This document shows positions 10,744 through 21,543 of a stretch of DNA of 64,000 nt, in pieces. The translations under genes and the position numbers were made by a program. Origin of the DNA: Cyanidiococcus yangmingshanensis (lineage: Eukaryota > Rhodophyta > Bangiophyceae > Cyanidiales > Cyanidiaceae); contig VWRR01000014.1 in NCBI GenBank assembly GCA_013995675.1, forward strand, positions 62,001 to 126,000, written 5' to 3'. How positions within the stretch are numbered: position 1 is the stretch's first letter; each line of letters starts with the position of its first letter. Below the pieces are notes generated by a model that searched no databases, had not been told where the DNA came from, and saw nothing but the letters and a program-made list of their open reading frames with translations.

Positions 10744-11709
10744 CATAAAACTGAGTGCATAATAAAAACCTGTTTGTATCAACGTTCGAACTAGCCTCCG
10801 GTCGGTCTATATTCCTTAATGTAAATAGCACTTTTCCCGAGATACTCGCCATTGCGCATGTGCTAAGGATCCTCAGTCCGCGTCTTTGTGATAAACGACT
10901 ATCACTGAGAAGCTATATACTTCAAAGCATCTGGTTCGCTAGAATGAATCCGCCTTTGCCTGGGAAAGTTGACTATTGTGCAGAGATAAAAACTTTATGA
11001 ATATGACGCCGGATCTGTGAAAACCTCAAAATACGAATGCAGCTTAACGAAAGTGATCTTCGCACCATCCCCGGGACCAATATATTATCGCTACGATCAT
11101 AGGCCCGCAAGTGCATGAAAGTTGGCTAGTGAATTTGGCTGCAAAGTTGCCGCGCCAGCCAGTGCGCCGTCGTTTTCGCTCGAGCCTGCATGGGATCTTG
11201 GGGTGTCGCGACACGCTGCGCGTCGCAACGTCACATCGCGCCGCCTCGCGAATCGAGGCCCCGTGTCCCGAGGCGCCGTCGTTGCGTCTCGTCACGCCGC
11301 GAGCCAGCGCTCGTCGCCTGAGCTGCGCCGTCGCGTCGCCACGCTCGCATGCTAGGCGGGTCCGCGATCGACCGCCTCGCCGGCGGCGACGCTCACTACC
11401 GCACAGTTTCCAGCTTCACGAACATTTATTTGCGTTAGCTGCGCTGCACGCACATGAGGGGCTCTACTCATAGAGTATAGAAATTGGCATGCATCTGCAT
11501 CTGCTTTAAAGTAGAGATTTTTTTAGAGATTTCGCCAGGCGTCTACCCTCACTAGGACGTGGAAGCCAATAGGGTTCGGCGCCGTAAGTTGTGGCCACTG
11601 CCCTTGAGGGTCTCGCGGTTTCGGTGGCTGCCGCGTTCCTCGTTGGCTGGCTCGTTGGGTAGGTCGTGTTGGCTAGTTTAGAAGAACAGATCCTGTGAGC
11701 GCCTCGGAA
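10744..11709. other. Upstream region of the cyclin gene with a CpG-rich block
   Basis: No gene recognised. From about 11190 to 11400 the sequence becomes strongly CpG-rich with many TCGCG units and a perfect 12-base palindrome GTGTCGCGACAC at 11203-11214. Open frames here (for example 11111-11473) are Arg/Ala-rich products of that composition, not genes. Confidence 0.45.
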
Positions 11710-12915
11710 ATGGGGAAATACGAAGGCGTCGGCTTGGTGTGGTCCTCGCAAGAGAGGACCGCCTTGAGGCTGCCTTGGACCGAAGGCGGCGCTCTCGGGG
11801 AAACTTTTCATACGCCAGAGATCTCCGAGTCAAGTGGGCGAGGTACACCAGGGGAGCTTTCCTGGACACAGCTGGTATCGAATACCGACAGAGGCAGCAT
11901 TTTCGTGAACTGTAGTCGAGCGACCTCGGGGGACGAATGTAGCCCTGTCTCCGTGCAGCTGGACCATGCACACGGCCCTTCAGCTGCGCAAGACGTTGCA
12001 GATCGTTTTCTGAACGTAATCTCGAATGTTCACATTGGCGATCCTTTGGCATTTTCGTCTTGGAATGCGTCAAACTCAGAGAGCCTCGCTGAAGATCTGA
12101 TGAAGAAGGAGAGAGAGCTCTTGTCACCGGCGCTTTCTCTGGTTTCCTGGAGTGCCGATAGTGGTAACGATCGGGAGACCGATGACCTCATTCGTGCCGC
12201 GCTAAGCACCGTTCTACTCAAATGGGTTACAGAGAACGAACAGGATATGTTGGTGGAGGGCAAACTGCACGACGCCTCACCTTTTCATGCCAGTCGGATC
12301 CCAAATATATCGGTGGAAGCGTATTTTGAAAGAATATACACGTTCGCTTTCTGCAGCAAGGCGTGCTACGTCATCGCGCTGCTGTATTTGGACCGCTTAA
12401 GCCGACGGAATGCGAGTCTGCGGATGACAAGCTTTACGGCTCATCGTCTCATCATTACGGCAGTAATGCTGGCAGCCAAGTTTTTCGATGACATATTCTA
12501 CAACAATGCGTATTACGCAAAGGTGGGAGGTCTGCCGCTGCGCGAGATGAATGCGCTCGAGGTTCGGATGCTGCGAGAGCTGGCCTACCAACTGAATGTT
12601 TCGCTTGAGGAATTTCACGCCTTCGAGCGTGTGCTTCTATGCAAGGCAATCCGAGCGGCACCAGATCTGGGCAAGCGGCTGGAAGATTCTGGCTTTCCTC
12701 TGCAGCGTTCCCTTTGGCGCCCAATTTGTAACGCATCACCTTTGTCTGCAAGCTCCGCAATGGTTCACGACAAGGAGCTTGAGGAGAATCTGAAGGCTCA
12801 AGGCACCGCAACATGGCCCTCCAATCTCGCAGTGTCATTCCCTAGATCAAACCACCCATGGGAGGTTGCTTTTCCATGCCAAGAAAGGACGCGGGTGTCG
12901 TATAAACATTCATAG
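11710..12915 (+). CDS. Cyclin, P/U (PHO80-like) type
   Basis: A complete frame of 401 residues from ATG 11710. Residues 165-310 form a cyclin box: ISVEAYFERIYTFAFCS, then YVIALLYLDRLSRRN, then LRMTSFTAHRLIITAVMLAA, then KFFDDIFYNNAYYAKVGG and LREMNALEVRMLRELAYQL. The DDIFYNN.YYAKVGG.. segment marks the PHO80/Pcl and plant P-type cyclins, which partner Pho85/CDK-like kinases in phosphate and cell-cycle control. The N-terminal 160 and C-terminal 90 residues are low-complexity and unconserved. It is convergent with the glutamine amidotransferase gene, with 6 bases between the stop codons. Confidence 0.85.
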   Translation: MGKYEGVGLVWSSQERTALRLPWTEGGALGETFHTPEISESSGRGTPGELSWTQLVSNTDRGSIFVNCSRATSGDECSPVSVQLDHAHGPSAAQDVADRFLNVISNVHIGDPLAFSSWNASNSESLAEDLMKKERELLSPALSLVSWSADSGNDRETDDLIRAALSTVLLKWVTENEQDMLVEGKLHDASPFHASRIPNISVEAYFERIYTFAFCSKACYVIALLYLDRLSRRNASLRMTSFTAHRLIITAVMLAAKFFDDIFYNNAYYAKVGGLPLREMNALEVRMLRELAYQLNVSLEEFHAFERVLLCKAIRAAPDLGKRLEDSGFPLQRSLWRPICNASPLSASSAMVHDKELEENLKAQGTATWPSNLAVSFPRSNHPWEVAFPCQERTRVSYKHS

Positions 12916-12921
12916 GGCAGA

Positions 12922-13716
12922 CTAAGGTGACGCATGCAAGCTGAGGGATTCAAAGATGGTCGAGGCAGAAAGAGCGAAGCGTAAAAGAGAGGCTCCGATT
13001 TCAAGACTGTCTGCTGGCAGTTCCAGACTAGTCACTGCCTTCTGATAGTCCTCACAGCAAAGTTTGCCATTCTCCAGGCTTGAGTCGAGGAGCGCTCGCA
13101 TTAGTTCCAAATTAGAGCCGAATTCAGGATGGCCTTGAAGGCATAGGATATGCTCGTTGGGCACGCAGAAAGCCTCGACAGGACAGGACTCGCTGCTGGC
13201 GAGCAGCACTGCACCCGGTGGCAGGATTTTCACCTCATCAAAATGAAAGTATACCAGCCGAATGTTATCTCTGTTCAAAGTTTGATCTGAAAGCGACTGG
13301 AAAATTCGACGACCTGGGGCTGTCAGCTGGGCTGAAACGCAACCAACCTCGGGTCCTCTGGCCATAGGTCCACACTTGCCCCCGAGCGCCTCCGCAACAA
13401 TTTGGTGGCCAAAACATATTCCAATTACTGGAGCCTTACCATGGATGCTTCGCAGATTATTTTTCAGGGTGAGAATCCAATCCTCATCAGTGTAAGCTGA
13501 AGAAAAAGAGCCGCTGACAACTATCGCGCACGGGATAGAATCCTCTAGGGATGGAAACTCACCGAGAAAAGCGTTGTAACGATCAAAGACTACACCCTTC
13601 GCACCTGCAAGTTCAAAGAGTCTCGTAAATGCCTCGAAAAAACCTTTGTAACCTGTTCGCTGCTGAACAGCAGCCGGCAAGGGTTGGCAGTCCACAATAG
13701 CTATGTGGGTCGTCAT
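12922..13716 (-). CDS. Class I glutamine amidotransferase-like protein
   Basis: A complete frame of 264 residues from ATG 13716. The triad of class I glutaminase domains is visible: the nucleophile Cys in GICFGHQIVAEALGG (about residue 105) and His-Glu in LQGHPEFGSN (about residue 200). There is no synthase domain, so it is not GMP synthase or anthranilate synthase. It resembles the stand-alone family of yeast YLR126C and plant gamma-glutamyl peptidases, which act on glutathione conjugates. Substrate is not predictable from sequence. Convergent and nearly touching the cyclin gene. Confidence 0.8.
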   Translation of the reverse strand: MTTHIAIVDCQPLPAAVQQRTGYKGFFEAFTRLFELAGAKGVVFDRYNAFLGEFPSLEDSIPCAIVVSGSFSSAYTDEDWILTLKNNLRSIHGKAPVIGICFGHQIVAEALGGKCGPMARGPEVGCVSAQLTAPGRRIFQSLSDQTLNRDNIRLVYFHFDEVKILPPGAVLLASSESCPVEAFCVPNEHILCLQGHPEFGSNLELMRALLDSSLENGKLCCEDYQKAVTSLELPADSLEIGASLLRFALSASTIFESLSLHASP

Positions 13717-13868
13717 GAGACACACAAGAGATTTCTAACTCTGTGAGATCGATTTCGGCATGCCGCTAGTCGATTGCTCTTGAGGGCGAACCCTTCCCCG
13801 GGGAGTTGAGTTATAATCGGCACTCCTCGAAACCTAGGGCACAGCATCGGCAGGAAAATTGTCAATCA

Positions 13869-15184
13869 CTAGACGCGCATCGGTGATGGTGACTCTGCAA
13901 GGAATGGCTTGGAAGTACTTGATTGCTCGACTTGCAGATGCTTCCTGAGATAAGAGAGGAATTCATTCATTGCATAAAATCGGCGATTTGCAGCTTCTTT
14001 ATACCACAATTCCTCCTTTGTCAAGTAGCCCAAGGGAGAGGTCTGCAAAACTCTGGATTCCTGGAAACTGGACGCAGCTTCACCTACTGGCATTTCTCTG
14101 AGAAGAGTTGGGTTGTCTTCAAAGATACCAGTTTGGACGCTGCGCATCAATCTTGTCAGCTAGCAGATGACCTGAACGTAATCAATAGGATGCAGCGAAT
14201 GTATTTGGTGACTCAAGTCGACAACGAATCTTTTCCCGGGCCGCTTGCGGGAACCCAGAGTTCCGCTTTCGTGCGAATTGTAGCTTGCGTAGCGCAAGCG
14301 AAGCATTACTTGGGAGGGAATCTCTTCGATCTTTCATTCGAATGCAAAACTTCTAGGCCTAGCCTCTCGCCAAATTCGAATCGCTGCTTCGGGCATGTCG
14401 AAGCCTGCAGCGCAAGCTTTTCGGAGGTATCTTCCTGCTTCTTCAGAGACAATGCCCGTCCGAATTGGGTTTTTGGTGATATGAGCACCTGAGCTTCGTC
14501 TTGCAGATTATGCTGGGAAACTCTTGCTTTGGAGGGAGCACAAACTGAACGGGCTCTATTGCGCAGCCGCGGTCACCTTCATACGCTGAAGCAAGCCAAC
14601 AGTCCCCCAGCCCAAACCATCCCTCGTGGCTCTTCAAAGAAGAGTCGTTCTGAAACGCAGTGTCCAGTCAACACACGCTCCTCACAATTCGAAGACGTGC
14701 TGGCATTAGCAATGTGCCTAGAATCAGCCTACAAAGGCTCCGTTTCATTTAGAGGGGGAGATGCATCTTACGCTTCTTTTGGCAAAATGAGCGACCGATC
14801 AGGAACAGATTCAAACGAACATATGCGAGATTTATTTCGCAATATGGTCTGCCGAAACGGATCTGCTCTTGAGAACGCTGCCACTTTCGATGCAAAACGG
14901 CTAGAAAGACACACCGGTTTGCCCCAGATTGTCGAAAGCCAACGATTATTAGGACGAGCACTTTGACTGTGGATGATGAGATAAGTTTCGTAACTCCGAT
15001 GAGGCCGGCCTGGTCTACAGGATGCGTAAGGGCTAACCCTTGAGCGGCAGAACCGGTCTGATCGACAATACGAGCCCAGCCCGTCCTCTTTTTCCAGGAA
15101 TCGTCGCTCTGCACTCAACTCGGACGCGCTGTAACGCACTTGGGCCCCTAGCGAGACTTTCTTGCCACTTGAATAAGTTTTCAT
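13869..15184 (-). CDS. Unassigned multi-frame gene with a 54-base intron
   Basis: The first frame runs from ATG 15184 to 14772 (starting MKTYSSGKKVSLGAQVRYS). It then meets a sequence at 14771-14718 that starts GTAAGA, ends CTAG and is exactly 54 bases, a well-formed short intron. Removing it keeps the frame open and gives AHIANASTSSN. Further segments include VSERLFFEEPRGMVWAGG, TGIVSEEAGRYLRKACAAGF, MPEAAIRIWREARP, FVVDLSHQIHSLHPIDYVQV and the last frame 14150-13869 with LGYLTKEELWYKEA. Two further frame changes, both +1, lie between about 14640 and 14500. Two in-frame stops (TGA near 14330, TAG near 14162) remain unexplained. I do not recognise the family. It may be a decayed gene or a badly read one. 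Confidence 0.4.
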
Positions 15185-15237
15185 TTCGCGCTTAGATAGT
15201 GCTTGTGTCAGAGTGAACGCTTAGATCGAGTCCGACA

Positions 15238-16311
15238 ATGCACCGAGAACGAGCTGGGTTCGCTGCGAGCAATGTAACCGTCCGTATAACGAGATCCTTT
15301 CGCTTTGATTCGCATAGAATTCACTCTAACTATGGAGCAGATTGCTCTTGTGGAGTGGTTCGAGCTGCGAGTAGTCAGTGTCCACGATTCAAGCCGTGCT
15401 CATCGCCTACAACGACCAGTTTCAGCCGAAGCCGCTCGAAAGTCACGACAGGTCGCTTTCGTGCGAGACACTACCTGTGGCTCCGGGGAGATGTGACAGC
15501 GGGCCACACAGCCCCCAAATCCCAAAAGCTGAAGCAGCATGTACCAAAAGCGATAATATTCGACTGTGACGGTGTTCTTGTCGAGTCCGAGGAGCTGCAT
15601 CGCATAACCTACAACGAGACATTCTTGTCAGAAGGGTTGTCGCACATCCAATGGTCACAAGACTACTACGAAGTTTTGCAGAATAAAATAGGGGGTGGCA
15701 AGGAAAAATACTGGTATCACTTCGATAAAGACGGATGGCCGTCAGCAGAACAGTGTGGATTTGACACGAGCTCGCATTCCGGGCGAGAGGCTTTCGTCCA
15801 ACATCTGCACGCTGTCAAGTCATTGAGGTACGCCGAGAGAATCCAGAAAGATGAGACGATCTCGCTGCGTCCAGGAGTCGGCGAAATCATTGATGCAGCT
15901 CATACACGAGGCATTCGTTTAGCGATTTGTTCGGCATCGAATCGGGAATCAGTGCATGCGGTTCTGCAACGAATACTGGGTGCACAGCCGCATGCCGCAC
16001 CCAAGTCCGATTCACGGCTAGACAAGTTCGAATTTATCATTGCTGGTGATTCTGTGCCTAGGAAGAAGCCTGATCCTATGATATATCAAGTGGCAATGGA
16101 GCGGCTGGGCTTAGGACCCTCTGACTGCCTAGTGATCGAGGACAGTGCAATTGGCCTTCGAGCTGCGCTTGGGGCTGGCATACGATGTGTGATAACTTAC
16201 ACCTGGTACACTAGGTCCCAGTCGTTTGATGGCGCGACTGCAGTCTTTGGGGAACTGCAGGGAGTGTCCCTGGAGGATATTCTAGACGCAGTCACAGTGT
16301 CGTCGAGATAG
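15238..16311 (+). CDS. CbbY-type HAD phosphatase, probably plastid-targeted
   Basis: A complete frame of 357 residues. HAD motifs in order: IFDCDGVLVESEELH (nucleophile and acid Asp, about residue 105), LAICSASNRESV (motif II), RKKPDPMIYQVAMERLG (motif III Lys) and CLVIEDSAIGLRAALGAG (motif IV acidic pair). Plant and algal CbbY removes phosphate from xylulose-1,5-bisphosphate, a misfire product that inhibits Rubisco. The first 95 residues are Arg/Ser-rich with almost no acids and precede the catalytic core, as expected for a plastid transit peptide. Other CbbY-like sugar phosphatases cannot be excluded. Confidence 0.85.
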   Translation: MHRERAGFAASNVTVRITRSFRFDSHRIHSNYGADCSCGVVRAASSQCPRFKPCSSPTTTSFSRSRSKVTTGRFRARHYLWLRGDVTAGHTAPKSQKLKQHVPKAIIFDCDGVLVESEELHRITYNETFLSEGLSHIQWSQDYYEVLQNKIGGGKEKYWYHFDKDGWPSAEQCGFDTSSHSGREAFVQHLHAVKSLRYAERIQKDETISLRPGVGEIIDAAHTRGIRLAICSASNRESVHAVLQRILGAQPHAAPKSDSRLDKFEFIIAGDSVPRKKPDPMIYQVAMERLGLGPSDCLVIEDSAIGLRAALGAGIRCVITYTWYTRSQSFDGATAVFGELQGVSLEDILDAVTVSSR

Positions 16312-16672
16312 TGCTGTCCCGTGGACGCTCACCCGAATTTCAGGGAACTCGCTAGACGTAGAGGCAGAAACCGAACATTGAGCCTCGTTTTCCTGCACTG
16401 GCCATTGAAATGATTCTGCACGTGAATGTGATGGCGCCCGTACGTGCGAAAGTGCAGCAAGCCCTCCATGGGAGCCAAACAACGGCGCCCCCGGGGGGAC
16501 GATGACTGCGTAGATGAGCGCCTGTTCGACCAGCTCGATTGCTGCGTCGTGAGATTGGCCTTAAAACAAAGATGGATTTTCTTTTTCGAGATTTAAGACG
16601 TCGTAACGGCTAATGATTAGCAACGGTTCAAGAAAACCAGACCCAAATGAAAAGCTTTGGCTTTACGCGAGC
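16312..16672. other. Intergenic, nothing recognised
   Basis: A 66-codon minus frame at 16282-16482 overlaps the CbbY gene end and is a shadow. No structural or regulatory feature seen. Confidence 0.35.
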
Positions 16673-17040
16673 CTAGAGACGATCATCCAGCCAACGATGA
16701 TGTTCGTGGGTCGTCACGACGACTTTCAGCCAGCAAAGTCGCATGAAGACAGCCGACGCCAGCGCTGTTACTCTGTATTGGACATGATCTAAACTCTTTC
16801 CCTGAACGACTCCTATGCGTGATAAATGAGAGTTCATGAATCTGATCATTGTCAACGTTGCCCTCATCTATACCAGCATGGCTTGCACTCATCAGCTTAG
16901 GGATATCGGACCGTAGACTGCCTTCATGAGCATAAGCACACCAGTAGCATCCCAATTGCGTTGCCTGCAGGCAAAATTTGATCCCCGGGGCGTCTGAAAA
17001 TTTCCTGATCTGTCGTATCGCGCTCTTGCGTGCTACGCAT
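16673..17040 (-). CDS. Possible small protein, read with two +1 steps
   Basis: Three minus-strand frames abut in order. The first starts at ATG 17040 (MRSTQERDTTDQEIF, then GDQILPAGNAIGMLL). The second covers about 16940-16830 (LRSDIPKLMSASHAGI). The third ends at 16673 (IGVVQGKSLDHVQYRVTALA, stop after HHRWLDDRL). Each passage is a +1 step. The product would be about 120 residues and convergent with CbbY. No family recognised. Confidence 0.3.
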
Positions 17041-18242
17041 TCATGAGCACTGGTTCCCTGTGAGGATTGAGAAAAAAGTAAAGTAGGATTTCAGTAAAGC
17101 ACTCTTTTCAAACCGAAAACCTATTCCAGGATTTTGAGGATTCATACTTTAGCACCGACTCAACGTATTCCACAGTTCATCAAAAATCGCGAACGAAATT
17201 TCGCTGATTCAAATTCCCTCTCCGCAGCAGCAATACGGCAGGACAGAATATTTCGAGGAACTCGAAACTCCCAGCAGCATCACGCAACTCCCTAGACCGT
17301 TTCGATCGTTTTACGCCTTACAAAAGCGTCGAAGCGCCCGGGGGCGCGTAGGTCGAAGCTCGAAAAGTTAGAAATAAACAGCTTGCGATCTATACGGAAA
17401 GCATGCTCTCGCCTTTGTGTCTCTAGAGAAACGTTTTTCTATGTGCGTCATGATTCTACTCCGCCGAAGAAACAGCCATGGACTCAGCTTCGTATTGGCT
17501 CCAGCAGAGTGGCGTGCATAGCGGCATCGTTCCGAGCAATGGATCAAAAGCGACAATACTTGGATTCAGTCTTTTCGAAACAAACCCAAATGCGTGCATT
17601 CGCACTAATGCATGACGTGCTCGAGATGCCATTCGCAACCATGCTCGTTCCTTGCCACGATTTGGCTCTCCAGGCCGGTCATCCTTGAGATGTGTTGAAC
17701 CTCAATATCGTACTACTTCGATTTGATAACGCTTTGATGTTGAACATAAAGCGAGCCGTATAGAGCTCGTCGCAAGCTTTTACAGTCGGCCGATGCATAC
17801 AGGGCTTGAAGATATCCTTCTGCAACGCCAAGTGGTCCAGAGGATCGCTTTTGCTATACACGCAGAGTCACACCTGCAGCCTGCTTCTGTCCCGGATCGC
17901 CGTCTGGCTGAACGCTCACGAACCCCCAGACCTATATAGAAGCTCTGCTGGGAGCCTCATCGAGGAATACCGCAGACATAGAATGCTTTTAACGAATTTG
18001 CAGTGTTGTCTTATGGCAGGAGCGCCAACGAGTAAATGATGTTTACTCCACACTCATCTCCAGAGCGACCGCCGTTTCACGTCCAGACAGAGCTGATGTA
18101 ATCCAAGTTTGGTGAAGACCTGAGTTTTCGAGCGCCGCCGCAGATCAAAGTAAGAACTGCACTCCTGTATTAAACAGCAGCGTTCCTCTCTCTCAAGGCA
18201 GATTCAACTGGACTTAGCTTACGGAGGGTTGTTTACACCATG
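17041..18242. other. Intergenic, nothing firm
   Basis: Frames at 17383-17688 and 17806-18039 on the plus strand lack any recognisable motif. A segment near 17838-17885 folds into two short stems resembling D and anticodon arms but lacks a T arm, so no tRNA is called. Confidence 0.3.
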
Positions 18243-19834
18243 CTATCGGGATGGTAACGTTGGTGTCCGAACGGGGCTCTGATTCGTCCCTGCTACGTCC
18301 TCACGAGGGGTTTCGCTCGTGCTGGGGTACGACGGCGGTAGATACTCTCCTGGAGGCACACCTCCTAGCTGATTAATCGCATTATAGTGTACTACTCTGC
18401 CTTGATATCGAAATGGTGTTCTGTAGACTGAGTACGAGCCTCGATTCCCAAATTCACGCTTGTAATCGATTTTCAAATACGCATTTTCGAAATGCGGGGT
18501 TGCGGGAACAAACGTCCCCGATCGATATTGCTCGATTAGCTCGATCACGAGCTTTCTCAGACACAAAGACAATAAAAGCAAAGCCTCGCGATGGCCGATA
18601 ATCAACCTTGTGGACAGGTCCAAAGCGGGAAAACTCCGCACGTATGAGCTCCTCTGTGCTTCCTGGAGGAAGGCCACCAACCCATATCGTGCAAGCGAAT
18701 GGCAAATCATCCGAAGCCTTCACCGACGATGCCATTCCCATATTTGAAGATGCCATCGCAGCATTCATTCCATACATCGGCTGAGCCGGTACGAAGGGCT
18801 GTGCACCGTAGCGTCCATGCATCGCCCGCATTGCATCACCGGCCACCAGAGGTTGTGGGCCAGGAGCACCGACTAGGGGATACGGGAGTACAGGAACCAT
18901 ATTGGAGCGATGAAAGTTACCAAAGTAAGGCATTGGCTGCGGCGATGGCACGAATGAATAGGGCAGCGCCCCTTGCGATGCGGCCGGACGACCCTCCTCG
19001 TGCTCGAAGGAGCCACTTGTTATCATCGGATGAACAAAGTTCTCGTTCAAAGGATAGTCAGCTCGCGAAGGCAGCGGGAGCCAGTGCAAGATATTGCTAT
19101 CCAGGTACCTGAGCAAGTCCTGCTGGATCCAGATGTGGCTCGTGCTCAGACCATTCGTCGAGAGCCTTGCGGCTTCCCCCTCTTCACCAGCAGGGAAATG
19201 TCGCAGTTTCAGTCGAAATATCTGAATGAACGGGAACATTGCTAGGTATTTCAATGCGGCGTTGGAGGGTGCTTCTGCACCCGATGCGGCGCGCGGCGTA
19301 TCTGAGACGTGTATAGAGCCCACGATAACAACCTGAACGTCCAGTGAATGCCCTTCTGAAGCATCCGCAAGAGTGACCACATCTAAATCGCAAGAACTGA
19401 TTCTCATGTCGCTGTACACTGCCGGGAGCGAGTTCCGAATCACTGCCTGCAGCTGCCCTATTGCCTCATCGTCAGCCCGTTGATTCGAATCGGACTTGAA
19501 CTCCGCGAGACGAAATTCTGACGAAGGACTCTGAGTTTCATCGGCTTCCAGAAAAAGGATACTTCATACCGTTCCGGCTGAATGAAGCAGCATTGCCAAG
19601 GCCCTCCTCCGTAAACCCTGCCACGTCCTGTTGCGACTCTCCAGCGTGATCACAAACCCGAATCGGAATCCACGGTAACGTTACTCCGCGGAAAACACGC
19701 TCGCATGTGAGCTGGCCGGAGGCACTGAGATAGAATCGATGACAACTTTCCAATTGCCTGCTCATTGCCGCGTAATAGGTCTGCAGGAAGGCTCCAACCT
19801 GCCTTTTGCAGGTAACACGAGCTTCCTCACCCAT
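18243..19834 (-). CDS. G3BP-like RNA-binding protein (NTF2 domain plus RRM)
   Basis: The N-terminal part (19834 to about 19100) matches an NTF2-like domain: VGAFLQTYYAAMSRQLESCH and FYLSASG near the start, and LDVQVVIVGSIH, FIQIFRLKLR and IWIQQDLLRYLDS toward its end. A Pro/Met/Ala-rich linker follows. An RRM then starts with CTIWVGGLPPGSTEELIRAE (RNP2) and has RGFAFIVFVSEKA (RNP1), closing with FENAYLKIDYKRE. NTF2-linker-RRM order is that of G3BP/Bre5-type proteins, which organise stress granules and bind ubiquitin proteases. The frame changes by +1 twice: near 19558 after SRNGMK, and near 18553 inside the second RRM helix (SEK then LVIELIEQYR). Both fall where the protein should be continuous. 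Confidence 0.85.
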
Positions 19835-19849
19835 TTGCAACTCCAAGAC

Positions 19850-21543
19850 AGAAATGAACTCGCCTCTGATCTAACTCCGTTACTCGGAGCAGCTCCGAGT
19901 CTCTGTGACTTTGGAAGCAGCTTCGGTTTGCCCTGCTGACGAGCGCTGCTGACTTCGAAACTTCGTTGAAGTGAGTGACTCTCAGAATAAAAAGTTACAA
20001 GTAATCATTCGGTTGAATGTGACCGAAGCTGTCGGAACCGCATCTCGTGACACATAGCACAGCGCGGCGGCGGATGGGAGCTGCCAAGGATACCGTTTCG
20101 GACTGTCGTACGATTTTGGCTGAGAAGTCGTAGAACACCTGCTCGCAAGTGGTTGACGCTGAGCCTAGCCACTCGGTCACATGAGTGTCGTTTTCTTGAC
20201 TGTTCCGCTCCGAAAATTACTGAGGTACGCAGAGAAATGAAAGAAAAGTTTCTCTGTGCTTCCGTGACAGCAAATTTTCAAAGTTCCGTTCGGTGATCCG
20301 TTGTAGAATCCAACGAACTCGACTGCGTTCCTTGGCGTCGGCGTCTATCGTGTTCGTCCGATCGTACCATTCGGAATCGCATCTCTTTTAAGGTTGGCTA
20401 AATATGTAATTGAAAGCATTGTTTCCTCAAACTTGGTTTAAGGTACCCACTGACTTTCTGGAATCTTCTCGGTGCTGAGGTTATGAAAGTAGCCGCAAGG
20501 GACGCCAGTCGCCATGCTATGCACTATCTTTTCCTGAGCCGTATGATTTGGAAAAACGTCTAATCCTTTCTCGATGTGTTGAGTGGCTCAAGATGAAGAA
20601 ATGAAAGGGCCCTTTTTCTAGATACATAGGCTGAAACTTTCACGTGTGTAGCCCATGTTCGTGATCAAACTAGAATATGCGATCGTAGGCAGCGCGCTCG
20701 GAGATAGTATTCGATTCAGTTAAGTTTAGTCTCGAAAAACGTGAGAAGAACAACTATTTGGGCAAGCTTCTAGATTCTGCATCTGAAAAAACTTTGCACA
20801 TATGATGATGGTGAGTTGCGTTCAAAAAACCATCGTAAACGCTCTAGGTATCTGTGCTAAGAGAAAAACTCGACGTTGCCTGCAGCTACGATTCGCCTGC
20901 TCAACATCACTCGCTCGTAGAATTTGTCATACAGGGACCACCAAACCTCGGAGTCCTCTGCTCGATATGTCGAATGTTGTAATATGGAGGTTTTCCAAGG
21001 GATTCTGCGTGCCATCCGAGCTGATCGCCTTGAAAGTAGCTTAAAGAGTATCGTAAATACTCTGAAACGCACTGTCTGGAGACTACGGAGACCACACAGT
21101 TGTGTTTCATGGAATCAACCTAGACTTTTATTTAACCGCTGTGGTTACGAAACCGGTTATAGGTTTGAAAGGGTTACCTCCAAAATATGTGAACGGTTGC
21201 GTCTGTAGCGCTTATCTCTTCCTCAGCTCAAGTTCTATTACTTGGGCAGCATGGAGCAACCGGCGAGGTCCCTCTTCTCAAACCGAGCACCATAACCAAC
21301 TGCTCACAAAAGAGAACCTCATCGCGGCCGAATAACGCGGTTTACCTATTCCGTTTCGCGCGTCCTAGCTTTTCGTAGAGTGTTGTCACCGTGTGAGACG
21401 CCTTTCTAAGCGGACAACGATGAGCTCAGCTGCCCGCGCCAGAAACGCAATTCGCTATTACGAGTCTCACATCTGTTCCCGCTCAGGGACGCGAAACAGA
21501 AAACCTATTTTCTCACCGGTGAGAATTGCGTTCGAAGTGTTAA
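19850..21543. other. Long region without a firm gene
   Basis: Only short frames occur. On the plus strand 20924-21208 and 21102-21335 are linked by a +1 step and look partly protein-like (MEVFQGILRAIRADRLESS; LTAVVTKPVIGLKGLPPKY, ending LLTKENLIAAE). On the minus strand 21072-20857 also looks protein-like (AEDSEVWWSLYDKFYERVM). They overlap, so at most one is real. No family seen. A TTCACGTGTG sequence lies near 20639. Confidence 0.3.

Noticed and set aside
11111-11473. 120-codon Arg/Ala-rich forward frame
   Set aside because: Product of a CpG-rich block whose composition removes stop codons on several frames.
17838-17890. tRNA-like D and anticodon stems
   Set aside because: The anticodon loop lacks U at position 33 and no T arm or CCA-proximal stem follows. 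Permuted tRNA order was considered because some red algae have it, but no B box lies just upstream either.
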